NCBI RefSeq assembly: GCF_026213295.1
Contig: NC_079423.1
Location: 18,185,007 to 18,249,006 of the forward strand
Origin: Gadus chalcogrammus
Taxonomy: Eukaryota; Chordata; Actinopteri; Gadiformes; Gadidae
Direction of reading: 5' to 3'
DNA length: 64,000 nt
The number at the start of each line of letters is the position of its first letter. The first letter of the stretch is position 1. The notes beneath the pieces were generated by a model. The model did no database searches. It was given only the letters and a program-made list of their open reading frames with translations, and had not been told where the DNA came from. This document shows positions 10,691 to 23,400 of this stretch, in pieces. Made by a program: the position numbers and the translations under genes.

Positions 10691-11608
10691 CTAAACCTGT
10701 GTCGAGGTCTAAACTGTGTAGGGCTGTATGCTGAGAGGTCTCTTATCAGTGTCTAGCTGTTTGCAGTCAGGTTGCAGTGCATGCCTGGCGGTACACTGGG
10801 AGGTTCTTAAATACCTGGCCCTTAGTGGACACGCCCTCACCTCCTCAGCCTTGAGTAAACACCTGTCCGCCCAGCTGTGACTCACTACCTCCACGGTGGC
10901 GTGCCGGGCCCACGGCGGCGTGCCGGGCCCACGGCTCATTAGCTGGGCGGGGGATCAGGTTCTGCTGAGTTCCAAGTTTTGACGGGAATCACACAAATAA
11001 AGTTCCAATTGAAGGAAAAAGGGTCATCCGGGAAAATACAAACAGAGTAAGATAAAGAGATAACAGCTTTATTAATCAACCGGAGGGGAAATACCTTTGT
11101 TACAACAGCCCAGCAGCGGAGGAAAACACAGGACAAGATACAACACAAATACAAAGTTCTAGCCAAAAAGGGCTAAGTTCCAGTACATCACAGTATAATA
11201 CGGTGTATTAATGCAAATGTGAACAAAGAGAAGTGACCCAGTGATGAAATATATATATATACACATATTTATAAAAGAAGTCGGCCAATCAGAACCCAGA
11301 TAGCCAAGCCCTGAGGCTGTCAGGGAGCAGGCGGAGTCGGGGAATTCAGCGGTAGACCTGGGGCTGAACAACTCCCCTGGACGCACCGGTAGATCCAGTT
11401 TGCTCAGTGTTGTGTGGAGGACAACAGACTACGCAGGAGGCATTGGAGACACACGTAGATAGATACCCCAAAGAGAGATGAACCGCGGCCTTCTGGAGAG
11501 GTCGTAGTCCAAACTCTAACCTCTGAAGAGGTCGTAGTTCACCCTGTAACCTCTGCTCGCTCCTGGACTGACCCGCGTCCCTGCGAAACCCGACCCTGCA
11601 GCGAGACG
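10691..11608. other. Intergenic region between psmb11 and sel1l3-like
   Basis: Divergent intergenic space. 10960-11170 has features of an old retroelement 3' end (tttattaatcaaccggaggg), also echoed near 18838, but no ends are definable. 11500-11570 has a small duplication of gaggtcgtagt just upstream of the sel1l3-like start. No TATA box was seen. Confidence 0.4.
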
Positions 11609-11755
11609 ATGCGTCACTGCGGAGGCTACGCCGTTCTGGCCTGGCTCATGGTGAGACCCACGCTGCACTCATCTGGCAACAACACCAACTTCTCTCTCCC
11701 TCTCATGTCTCTCTCTCTCTGTCTCTGTCTCTCTCCCTCTGTCTCTCTCTCTCTG

Positions 11756-11843
<88 letters not shown>

Positions 11844-11845
11844 TG

Positions 11846-11910
<65 letters not shown>

Positions 11911-14900
11911 GTCTCTGTCTCTGTCTCTCTCCCTCTCTCTCTGTCTGTCTCTGTCTCTCTCTCCCTCTCTCTCTGTCTGTCTCTGTCTCTCTCCCTCTCT
12001 CTCTGTCTGTCTCTGTCTCTCTCTCCCTCTCTCTCTGTCTCTGTCTCTCTCTCCCTCTCTCTCTGTCTGTCTCTGTCTCTCTCCCTCCATCTCTGTCTCT
12101 CCCTCCTAACCTGTAAACAGTGTGGATTTACTCCCGTGAATTAGTTGTGGCTTTTATATGATGACAGTTTGATGCATCCGTTTGAAGAATAACTTAACTC
12201 TGTAGAACTTTAAGTAAACACAGCCAGCCACTTCTACCTTCTGGCAGTTATCACACACTTGTTAATACAATATGTACTCTTTGTAACCACAGATCATGGA
12301 TATATTGCATACACACATGTCCTACTCTACACCGGTACCATCCGGTACACATGTTTCCGTCCCGTTGTTTATGTTAACTGTAGCGTGTGCTGCGTGTTCC
12401 CACCCAGCATTCCACTGTAGACCCTAACCTGCTGCGTGGGCAGGCTGACCTCTGACCTCTCTGCTCTCCCAGTGTGCTCTCCAGCCCCCAGCCTGGTCCT
12501 CCCCAGCCCCCAGGGGGGTCCGCAGCTCTGTGGCCTTCGTCTCGCCCCCGGGGGCCCCGGTCCAGGACTCTGTGGCCCTCCGGTCCCTCTGCACGGGGCC
12601 CTGCCGCCTCACGGTGCAGCTGCTGGTCTCCGGCTCCACCGGGGCCCCCCCGCTGATCCTCCAGACGACCTGGGCCCGGCCCGGGTCCCCCAGACCCCGC
12701 CGGACCCGGCTCCGACTGCCCCCCTCACTGGCCTTCAGACGGGGCTTCTACAACCGGCACGTGGTGGACGCCCGCGGAGGGGTCCTTCGCGCCTGGGTGG
12801 CGGGTCTGAACGACAGCTCAGAGTCGGGGTCGTATGCCGGCGCGGCGGTGAGGGCGACGGCGGTGCTGAGGGTCACGCCCCCCTCCCAGCGCCCTCCCAG
12901 ACCCCCCACCGGCTGCCCCTCGTGGTCCGCTGCGCTGCTGTGGAGCACGGCCGTCACAACGCATCAGTGTCCGCAGGGGGCAGGTCGGACCGCACTCACA
13001 CCGCCGCCACGCCTCTCGCACTGCGTCACTCCCTCTAGCACGCCGCCGCCACGCCTCTCGCACTGCGTCACTCCCTCTAGCACTGCGTCACTCCCTCTAG
13101 CACGGCCAGCGTCTCTCCGCCTCACACTGTCGTTGGTCTGACACTTAGAACGTCACCACAGCTCAGGAGAACGTCACCACAGCTCAGGAGAACGTCACCA
13201 CAGCTCAGGAGAACGTCACCACAGCTCAGGAGAACGTCACCACAGCTCAGGAGAACGTCACCACAGCTCAGTAGAACGTCACCACAGCTCAGGAGAACGT
13301 CACCACAGCTCAGCAGAACGTCACCACAGCTCAGCAGAACGTCACCACAGCTCAGGAGAACGTCACCACAGCTCAGTAGAACATCACCACAGCTCAGGAG
13401 AACGTTACCACAGCTCAGGAGAACGTGGTGACGTTCTAACCCTAACCCTAACCCTAACCCTAACCCTAACCCTACAGCTCAGCAGAACGTCACCACAGCT
13501 CAGGAGAACGTCACCACAGCTCAGTAGAACATCACCACAGCTCAGGAGAACGTCACCACAGCTCAGTAGAACGTCACCACAGCTCAGGAGAACGTCACCA
13601 CAGCTCAGGAGAACGTCACCACAGCTCAGGAGAACGTCACCACAGCTCAGGAGAACGTCACCACAGCTCAGGAGAACGTCACCACAGCTCAGGAGAACGT
13701 CACCACTGCTCAGTAGAACTTCACCACAGCTCAGGAGAACTTCACCACAGCTCAGGAGAACGTGGTGACGTTCTAACCCTAACCCTAACCCTAACCCTAA
13801 CCCTAACCCTAACCCTACAGCTCAGCAGAACGTCACCACAGCTCAGGAGAACGTCACCACAGCTCAGTAGAACTTCACCACAGCTCAGGAGAACGTCACC
13901 ACAGCTCAGGAGAACGTGGTGACGTTCTAACCCTAACCCTAACCCTAACCCTAACCCTAACCCTAACCCTACAGCTCAGCAGAACGTCACCACAGCTCAG
14001 GAGAACGTCACCACAGCTCAGTAGAACATCACCACAGCTCAGGAGAACGTCACTGCAGACAGTGAGAGAACCCAGCCCCTAGCACCATGCCGGGATGGAG
14101 AGAGCTTCACCAAATTAGGACAAAATTGTTCGGGCAGAAGTACCTTATCCTACACACATCTATGGTTAGAGTATATTGCTCTATGTCTATTGACATACAT
14201 TGTGGTTCAAACCTTCCTGACCCAGAACCTTCAACTTCTAGAACCTTAAGTTCCTAGAACCTTTAGCTGTGAGTGGACCGACCTCACTCCTAGAACCATC
14301 AGCTCCTAGTACCTTTATCTTCTAGACCCTTTATCTCCCAGAACCTTGAGAGTGGATCCCCTCACTCCTAGACTATCCTGTGAGACGACCGATACAAACA
14401 CTTTCTTGTTCTGTTATTTCCTTCTAAATGTCTCTCCTCTTGGGAGGAGGTGTAGTTCAACGTGTGACCGCGGAGCCCGGTGAGGCTGTGATGAGGAGCT
14501 ATAAATGAACCTGACTGTGTTTGTGTGGAGGTGCAGGCGTGGAACACCTCCTCCGCTTCCCGGCGGCGAGCACCGGGGAGCGCTTCGGGGTGGTGAGGAC
14601 GTTCCACCGCTTCCCCGCCGGAGTCCTGGAGGACCAGCGCCGCAACGCCATCTCACAGCCCAGGTTCTGGAACCTTCTTCTAGTCGGCCTTTAACCGTGT
14701 CTGGGTTGGCCCACAGTACAGTACAGTACAATACAGCACGGTACTGTACAGTAAAGTACAGTACATCACAGTACAGAACAGTACAGTACTGTACATCAGG
14801 CACTCTGCTTCCTTTAGCCAGTACCTTCATTTATATAACACACGTCGGGAATTTAAAGCAAGCACAGTAAAACATGTAAAAAATATTTTTTGGAATGTGA

Positions 14901-17455
14901 GGTTCCACTTTGCCCTCGGTGACTCGCTGACTCGTGTTCGTCAGAGCTTCCTCCTAACATCTCCTAATGAGGCGTGAGATCCACGGGTTCAGTCACAGAC
15001 GCTGGTTCAGACGCCATCCAGCCTCAGTGTCCATCACCACGGAAAGACCGCTGAGCGTCGTTGTGTTCCCGGTTGTCAGGGTGACGGTGTCGGTGTGGGT
15101 CTTCCTCCTGGAGTGGTGTCGGTCCAAGCTGTGCGGCATCGTGCTCCACGTCAACAGAGAGCAGGAGTTTGACTCCCTGCTGATGATGCTGACCAACACA
15201 GGTGGGCGAGCATTGCAGTGGACTGGTGATGGGGGGAGGAAGCGTGGTGTGATGGGTGCTGGGTGCTGGGTGCTGCTGGGTGCTGGGTGCTGGGTGCTGG
15301 GTGCTGGGTGCTGGGTGCTGCTGGGTGCTGGGTGCTGGGTGCTGGGTGCTGGGTGCTGGGTGAAGGACCTGCTCTGGTTGAAGCGTGGTGTGATGGGTGC
15401 TGGGTGCTGGGTGCTGGGTGCTGGGTGCTGGGTGCTGGGTGCTGGGTGCTGCTGGGTGCTGGGTGCTGGGTGCTGGGTGCTGGGTGCTGGGTGCTGCTGG
15501 GTGCTGGGTGCTGGGTGCTGGGTGCTGCTGGGTGCTGGGTGCTGCTGGGTGCTGGGTGCTGGGTGCTGGGTGCTGCTGGGTGCTGGGTGCTGGGTGCTGG
15601 GTGCTGCTGGGTGCTGGGTGCTGGGTGCTGGGTGCTGCTGGGTGCTGGGTGCTGCTGGGTGCTGGGTGCTGCTGGGTGCTGGGTGCTGGGTGAAGGACCT
15701 GCTCTGGTTGAAGCGTGGTGTGACGGGTGCTGGGTGCTGCTGGGTGCTGGGTGCTGCTGGGTGCTGGGTGCTGGGTGCTGGGTGCTGGGTGCTGCTGGGT
15801 GCTGGGTGCTGCTGGGTGCTGGGGGAAGGACCTGCTCTGGTTGAAGCGTGGTGTGACGGGTGCTGGGTGCTGGGTGCTGCTGGGTGCTGGGTGCTGGGTG
15901 CTGCTGGGTGCTGGGTGCTGGGTGCTGGGTGCTGGGTGCTGGGTGCTGGGTGCTGGGTGCTGGGTGCTGGGGGTGCTGGGTGCTGGGTGCTGGGTGCTGG
16001 GTGCTGGGTGCTGGGTGCTGGGTGCTGCTGGGTGCTGGGTGCTGGGTGCTGGGTGCTGCTGGGTGCTGCTGGGTGCAGGACCTGCTCTGGTTGAAGCGTG
16101 GTGTGATGGGTGCTGGGTGCTGGGTGCTGGGTGCTGGGTGCTGCTGGGTGCTGGGTGCTGGGTGCTGGGTGCTGCTGGGTGCTGGGTGCTGCTGGGTGCT
16201 GGGTGCTGGGTGCTGGGTGCTGGGTGCTGGGTGCTGCTGGGTGCTGGGTGCTGGGTGCTGGGTGCTGCTGGGTGCTGGGTGCTGCTGGGTGCTGGGTGCT
16301 GGGTGCTGGGTGCTGCTGGGTGCTGCTGGGTGCTGGGTGCAGGACCTGCTCTGGTTGAAGCGTGGTGTGACTTCTATCCAGGGGGGCTGATGATTCAGAG
16401 CCGGTTGACCAGTGGTGAAGACAAGTCCTTCCAGGCTCACGCCTCGCTCCCCCTGCTGACGTGGATCAGGTTGGACTGCTCAGTTCACCAAGCCGAGGTA
16501 CGCACACTCTGGGGTACACACACTCTGGGGTACACACTCTGAAGTACACACTCTGAGGTACACACACTCTGAGGTACACACACTCTGAGGTACACACTTT
16601 GAGGTACACACTCTGAGGTACACTCTCTGAGGTACACACTCTGAGGTACACTCTCTGAGGTACACACTCTGAGGTACACACTCTGAGGTACACACTCTGG
16701 GGTACACACTCTGGGGTACACACACTCTGAGGTACACACACTCTGAGGTACACACTCTGAAGTACACACTCTGAGGTACACTCTCTGAGGTACACACTCT
16801 GAGGTACACACTCTGAGGTACACACTCTGAGGTACACACTCTGGGGTACACACTCTGGGGTACACACTCTCTGAGGTACACACTCTGAGGTACACACTCT
16901 GAGGTACACACTCTGAGGTACACACTCTGGGGTACACACTCTGGGGTACACACACTCTGAGGTACACACACTCTGAGGTACACACTCTGAAGTACACACT
17001 CTGGGGTACACACTCTGAGGTACACACTCTGAGGTACACTCTCTGAGGTACACACTCTGATGTACACACACTCTGACCCTGTCACGGTCTCACCTCATCG
17101 CCTCTCACTTCCAGGTCAACCTGGAGATGTCTTGGAAGAACCACAGCCAGACACACACGTACAGGTGAGCGCGGAGGCTCTGTTGGTGCACAGCGCGTTA
17201 CAGAAGATGATCAACGAGGAGGAGCAGTTTGGAGTACAACATGAAAGGCATCGTCTGCACGATTTGTCCTCTTCACAGGACACACCTCGCTAATAACTCA
17301 CGGCTGTTTGTTTCTGTCCGACGTGTGGAAGGTTCACGAGCAACGTCCACTACGACGACACGGATGGCTACTTCGTGATGGGAGGAAGCCGCTACATGCG
17401 GGGAATCTACGGCTATTTCGGACCGGCCGTCGTCTATCGCCTCGGAACGACGAAG
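11609..17455 (+). CDS. sel1l3: sel1l3-like exons 1-7: signal peptide and jelly-roll domain
   Basis: Exons: 11609-11650, 12473-12983, 14537-14663, 15080-15201, 16382-16497, 17115-17164, 17332-17455 (residues 1-364). Exon 1 gives [14 protein letters not shown], completed as a signal peptide by exon 2. The exon 2 donor was set at 12984 (phase 1) because it joins HQCPQGAG to VEHLLRFP, matching the family without a gap; the stronger-looking gtgagg at 12848 breaks the frame. From about residue 227, [29 protein letters not shown] and [11 protein letters not shown] form the jelly-roll. Confidence 0.85.
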
Positions 17456-20400
17456 GTGGGCAGAGTAACACAAAGATGACCTTAATGCATCTAAATTCAG
17501 TTCAATTGTATTTGTGTAGCCCTTAATCACCGGTACGGTCTCAAAGGGCTTAACAGGCCGTGTGTTTAGGACCCCCCCCCCCCCCCCCCCCGACCCTAGC
17601 CCCCCAGAGGGCAAAAGACTCCCTTAATCAGCAAGGAAGAAATCTGGAAAAGTAACGCCAAGGGGAGGATCCCTCCGTCCATGGGCAGAAGTGCCATGGG
17701 TGCCATAATGGACATACATCATCCATTTAAAATGGGTGATGGGGTGCTTGCGGGTTAACCATTAGGAGAGTCCAGGCATCCAGTGGCAGTCACCGCCACA
17801 CGCCAGAACAGACTGCATGATGAATGAATGAGAAGGGGAGGGCAGCGTGGACATGTAGCCGAGTGCTGATTAACGGGAACAAACACGCATGGTGCATGCC
17901 CCCTCTCCCACGGAGCTCCCAGGTTCCTCGAGTTCCCCTGCTCCTGTGTGGCCCGGGGTTCACGTCCGAGCGTTCCTACAGGTGGAGAATCCGCTGGGGA
18001 ACACGCCGGAGAAGCTGGGCCGCGCCCACCACCGCTGTCAGCAGACCGCCACCTTCACGCACGCCTTCTCCCGGGCCGTGGCCCACGGGGACCCGCTGCT
18101 TCCCCGAGGTCAGAAGCTGTTCTACTGACGTAGCCAAGAAATCCTGGGAACAAACATGCTAACCATGATGTGTTGGGCGCAGCGAGGGAGAGTTATTTAT
18201 GTCATATAGATGCCATCTTTACTTTGCTCCTCAGTACCTCAGGTACTGCTATAAGGATAGCTTGTAAGTAACGGAGTGACACAAGAATGAGACGTTATCT
18301 ATTTTGACTCTGACTGACTAGAACCAGAACAATGTTACGAGTTACACTGAACAGGAGCGGTAGAGCTCCCCCTAAGGCACGGGAGTAGCAATTCGTACTG
18401 TCGACTATCCATTGCATGCATCACAATAACATATCAGACAGGATCCTTTTTTCAGGGTCCATTTCAAGTCAAAGAATCTCATGTTTGATCACGTTGTGCT
18501 GTTTGGTAATCGAAGATATAATCCCAGGTGTGTGTCGCCCCTACTACGAGACCTTGTGGAGGAGATCCCTCAGACCCAGATGTGACCAGACCTGGTCTTG
18601 GAGCTCCCAGCAGAACCTCAGGACTTTATTCCAGTTCCTGCAGAGGCGAGCAGAGGCCCCGATCTCAGGTAAGGAGTGAGTCTGAAGACCACCAGTGTTC
18701 CTGGGCGTGAGTCGGTGACGTCTGTCGTCTGTACTGCGATGTTGGCGATGGATTAAGGATGAACTCACAGGGAGGGGGTTTATGGGGACTGTATCCTCTC
18801 AGTGGGCCTGAGCTACTCCACACGTTAGATAATACCAACTTTATTAATCCTGGATTGGAAAACGACAAACACATCAAATGTTTCCATACACAGATAAAGA
18901 GTAGTAGCATTTTAAATGCTAGAATGCTATGTGATTAAAATGTTCAGTTACTAAGTGTCCCAGTGCTGTCCTGTGTACCCCTGTATCATCCAACATTAAG
19001 TTATTAACTACAACATGTGTTAACTTTGCTAGGACCCTGGGGCGAGAAGGAACTGGGGAACCAGCTGTTTGAGTACGTCACCAAGAGGATGTTCAGCGCG
19101 GACCACACCCGCCTCAGACTGTCTCCCGGCCTCAGCGCTCTGCTGCAGGCCTCCTGCTGCCTCGGCCACCCGCACGCTGCCCTCCTGGTGGCCACGGTCC
19201 ACCTGGCCGGGCTGGGACGTCCTGTTGACCAGGAACAGGTAGAGAACACATAGACCTTTACATGTTCCTCCCAAACCTTTACATTGTACTACTCAACCCC
19301 ACACATCCCCCTCAACCTTTAGATGGTCCCCCTAAACCTCACACTGTCCTCAGACCTGTTCCTTAACCTCACAGAGAGAGTTCACTGATATGTCCACGAT
19401 TTATGAGATATCCCTGTGATCTTCAGTCCTCTCCCAGTCCTCTCCCAGCACCCTCCCAGTGCCCTCCCAGTGCTCTCCCAGTCCTCGCTCAGTGCCCTCC
19501 CAGTGGTCTCCAAGTTAACCCCCAGTGCCCTCCCAGTGCTCTCCCAGTGCCCTCCCAGTGCTCTCCCAGTCCTCTCCCAGTCCTCTCCCAGCACCCTCCC
19601 AGCGCCCTCCCAGTGCTTTCCCAGTCCTCGCTCAGTGCCCTCCCAGTGGTCTCCAAGTTAACCCCCAGTGCCCTCCCAGTGCTCTCCCAGTGCCCTCCCA
19701 GTGACCCCAGTGCGGTGTGGTTCCAGGGTCACGTGTACAGTCTGATGGGCGCGCTGGGGGACCACCGCCTGGCCCTCATGCACCTGGGCTACAAGCACAG
19801 CCAGGGCCTGGACGGCTTCCCCCGGGACCTGGAGGTAGCCTACAGCTGCTATGCTAACACGGCCACGCAGACCGTCTCCGATGACGAGCGACCCCACCAG
19901 GACCACGTGGGTGACAACCACCGCCTTCTGTCCATCCCCTCTTCTTTGAATGGTCCTCTTTCTTTCTTTCTTTCTTTGTCCTTTCATATTCTTCTTCCTT
20001 GCTATTCCTTGTGTGTTAGTTCTTCCTTCTTGCCGTTATTCCCGTGAGCAGTAGTAATAGAAGCACGGTGCTGGCCTCACTCTAACATCTCCCTGTGTCT
20101 CCTCTAAAGCAACACGTGGTGGAACACGTCTACCTGGACAACCAGGAGCAACTCCGGGCCGTGGAGCAGGGGGCCAGCGACATGCTCCACTTCCTGAGGA
20201 TGAAGGCACGCAGCGGGGATGTGGAGTCCCAGGTACCTTCATCTACATCCAGGACGCCTTCATCCATAGCCACTGACATTCGCTACATCTGACAGAAGGA
20301 CACTTGTGAGCTCACACCCTGAGTTCTGTGTTCAGGCAGAGGGAGCATATTTTTTACATTCAGGGCATTTAGCAGACGCTCTTATCATAATTTGTCAGAA

Positions 20401-23400
20401 GAAAGAGAAAAAACAATATATATCGTCGGTACAGTAAGGATGTTCATAGAACCAAGTGCCAAGCACTAACAATCACTAGGTTAACCCATTCCCCGTATAC
20501 AACACAGAGAGCTAGGATAAGACGCTACACGATGCTAAGTACTATTTTGGATGACCCTCAAGATTCCAGGTTGCTGCTCACCTCTCTCTGCGCTTCTGTA
20601 CTTTGACTGGTGGATACAGATGTGCATCACCTTGAGTTACAGATGTGTATTTCACACAGAACCCTTCGTTGTTCATGGTGCTTATTTCTTTGTTTCCTGA
20701 ATGTATCGTGGCCGTTCGTCTCCCTGGGGGGCCCGTAGAGTCCCCCTCGTCCTCTGACCCGGGGTCTTGTGGGTCTCCTCGTCCCCAGAAGCAGCTTGCC
20801 TCCATGTCCTTCTGGGGGCAGAACGGCGTCACCAAGGACGTGGCGGGCGCCGTCAGGAGGTACAGGAAGATCGCCCTGCGCATGAAGGACGCTGGCGCCA
20901 TCTACGACTACGCTATCCTGCTGATGAAGGTGGCGCCGAACGCAGACATCCTGCCGCACAACGCCGTCATCGCATATGCTTATACACACATACTGCCGCA
21001 CAACGCCCCCGTTGCACACGCTTACACACACATACACACAGGGCCCACCTGCTCCTAACCGACCTAAGTATCTTAATTCACTGTTTGACTCTAAGGATAA
21101 AAGTGTCTGATAATGAAATGAATATTAACAACTAGATGTTCTTCCAGGGCCAGGGAGTCGAGAAGAACCAGACTGAATCTTTGAGGCTCCTGGAGAAAGC
21201 GATAGAAATGGTTGGTGGCTAGGAGCTGCACTCTGAACTCTGCTGTGTGACCTTCCTCTATCGAAGCCAGCATAACTCTGGTGTATCTCAGGAGTTACAC
21301 TAGGGTTATACTGGTGTAACACTACTATAACCCTGGTGCATCTCTTATGTCACTCTGGTGTAACTCTGGTGTATCTCCGGTTTATCTCTGGTGTAACTTT
21401 AGTATAACTCTGGTGTATCTCACGTGTAACTCTGGTGTAACTCTAGTATAACTCTGGCGTAACTCTAGCATAACTCCGGTTTATCTCTAGTGTGACCATG
21501 GTGTAACTGCTGTATCTCTGGTGTAGCTCCGGTGTAACTGCTGTATCTGTGGTGTAACTCTGATGTAATTGCTGTATCTACTGTATAACTCTGGTGTAAC
21601 TGCTGTATATCTGGTGTAACTGGTGTAACTTCTGTATCTCTGGCGTAACTCTGGTGTAACTCTGGTGTAACTGCAATATCTCTGGTGTAACTCATGTGTA
21701 TCTCTGGTGTAACTCATTTGTATCTCTGGTGTATCTACGGTGTAACTGCTGTATCTCTGGTGTAACTGCTGTATCTCTGGTGTAACTCTGCTGTAACTCA
21801 TGTGTAACTCTGGTGTTACTGCTGTATCTCTGTTGTAACTGCTGTATCTCTGGTGTCACTGCTGTATCTCTTGTGTAACTCTGCTGTAACTCATGTGTAA
21901 CTCTGGTGTTACTGCTGTATCTCTGTTGTCACTGCTGTATCTCTGGTGTCTCTCTGGTGTATCTCTGGTGTCTCCCTGGTGTAAGTCTAGTATAACTCTG
22001 TTGTATCTACGGTGTAACCCTGGTATAACTGCTGTATCTCTGTCCCCCAGGGCTCGGTGGATGCGCTGAACGCAGTAGGCTGGTACTACGCCTCCGTCAT
22101 GAAGAACGTCAGCGCGGCCATCGGTTACTTCCAGCGCGCCGCGCTCAACGGCAGCCGCGATGCCGTGCACAACCTGGGGGTGTACCACCTCAACGGACAG
22201 CACCCCGACGACCGGGGCAAGAACCAGGTCTGGACCGCCAGCAACCGCCATTCAGCCAACGTCTAGAGGGTCCCGCTAGAGACATGGCTCGGGATATTGA
22301 CTGTGTCCCGATAGAGATAGGGCACGGGATATTGACAGTGTCCTGTTAGAGACAGGCTATGTCTGGGTCGGCTAAGCTCAGGAGGTAGAGTGGGTTGACT
22401 TACTCCCTGACTGCTCCCGAGCTGGCTGTCGCCCTACGTGTTGGACTCCGCCGGCGGTGTGTGAATGTGTGAATGTGTGTGTGAATTATAAGTATTTATA
22501 AGTGCATGTTAAAAGATGCTTTGGATAAAAGTGTCTGCTCAATGTAAATGTAGGCATACAGGATGTTGGGGGTTACAGGACATCAGGGCAGGATGCTATC
22601 ATGACCCTGTCTCGTCCCTGCAGACCGCAGCCTTCAAGTGCTTCATGATTGCCTCACGGGCGGGGCATGCGGCGGCGTCCGTGAACGTGGCCTGGTACCT
22701 GGCCACGGGGACGCTAAGGGGCGTGGCCAGAGATGTGGAGCTCGCGGTGAGGTGAGCATCCTTCGCCGTGCGAAGATCTGTAAAGTAAGACGACGCTTGA
22801 ATCATCCTGTTAGGGAAACGCGAAACAATGGAAAGACTTGGGTGGAAAAGGCTAAATAAAGGAATAAGATGCAAGATATGTACGTGTAGCATGTGGTTCA
22901 AACCCCACCTGAACCAGCAATGTAGCCAGAGAACCGCATTCCGGTTTTACGGCTGCCGTTACCAGGGTAACGTGGTAACCTACAGTATGTAAGTACCACT
23001 TAGGTGGGCCTCCGGGACAGGCTCCTCTGCCTCGGTATGCGTGGCTTCATGCCTCACGTCGGCCCCGCGGGGGTCCCGTCTGCAGGCTGCTGCGTGCCGA
23101 CCGCGGACCCCCCCCGGGGCCAGACACTAGAACACGCTCTTTGTCAAGTGTGTCGAGCGTCTTGCCACACCTCCGGCGGGCTGTAAACAGCGTGCAGCCA
23201 CGCCCCAGCTGTCTGCAGGCCGTGTAGGGCGTGTCCCGTCTGGGCGGCCTGAGGCTCATGCTCCGCCCCTCCCTGTGCTGCAGGAAGCTGAAGACGCTGT
23301 CGGAGAGGAACGGACACCTCGGCCACACGCTGAAGACGGCCCTAAGGGCCTACCTCCTGGGCTCCCGGTAAGAAGCCCTCATTTACAGAGAGGCCCCCCC

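Noticed and set aside
10960..11170. Old LINE or SINE 3' end
   Set aside because: A suggestive tttattaatc...gaggg motif only; no second end, tail or repeated copy clear enough to call.
12848..12853. gtgagg as donor of sel1l3 exon 2
   Set aside because: It looks stronger than the chosen site but ends in phase 0, while exon 3 needs phase 1; the donor at 12984 restores the family alignment without a gap.
13437..13972. True chromosome end
   Set aside because: Only six to seven telomere units per block, with genes continuing on both sides; interstitial.
15151..16440. 429-codon minus-strand frame in sel1l3 intron 4
   Set aside because: Low-complexity HPAPSTQ repeats from the gggtgct array; the sel1l3 exons on either side join in phase across it.
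22751..23283. An extra exon between sel1l3 exons 16 and 17
   Set aside because: Phases 2 and 2 already join and the protein aligns without a gap.
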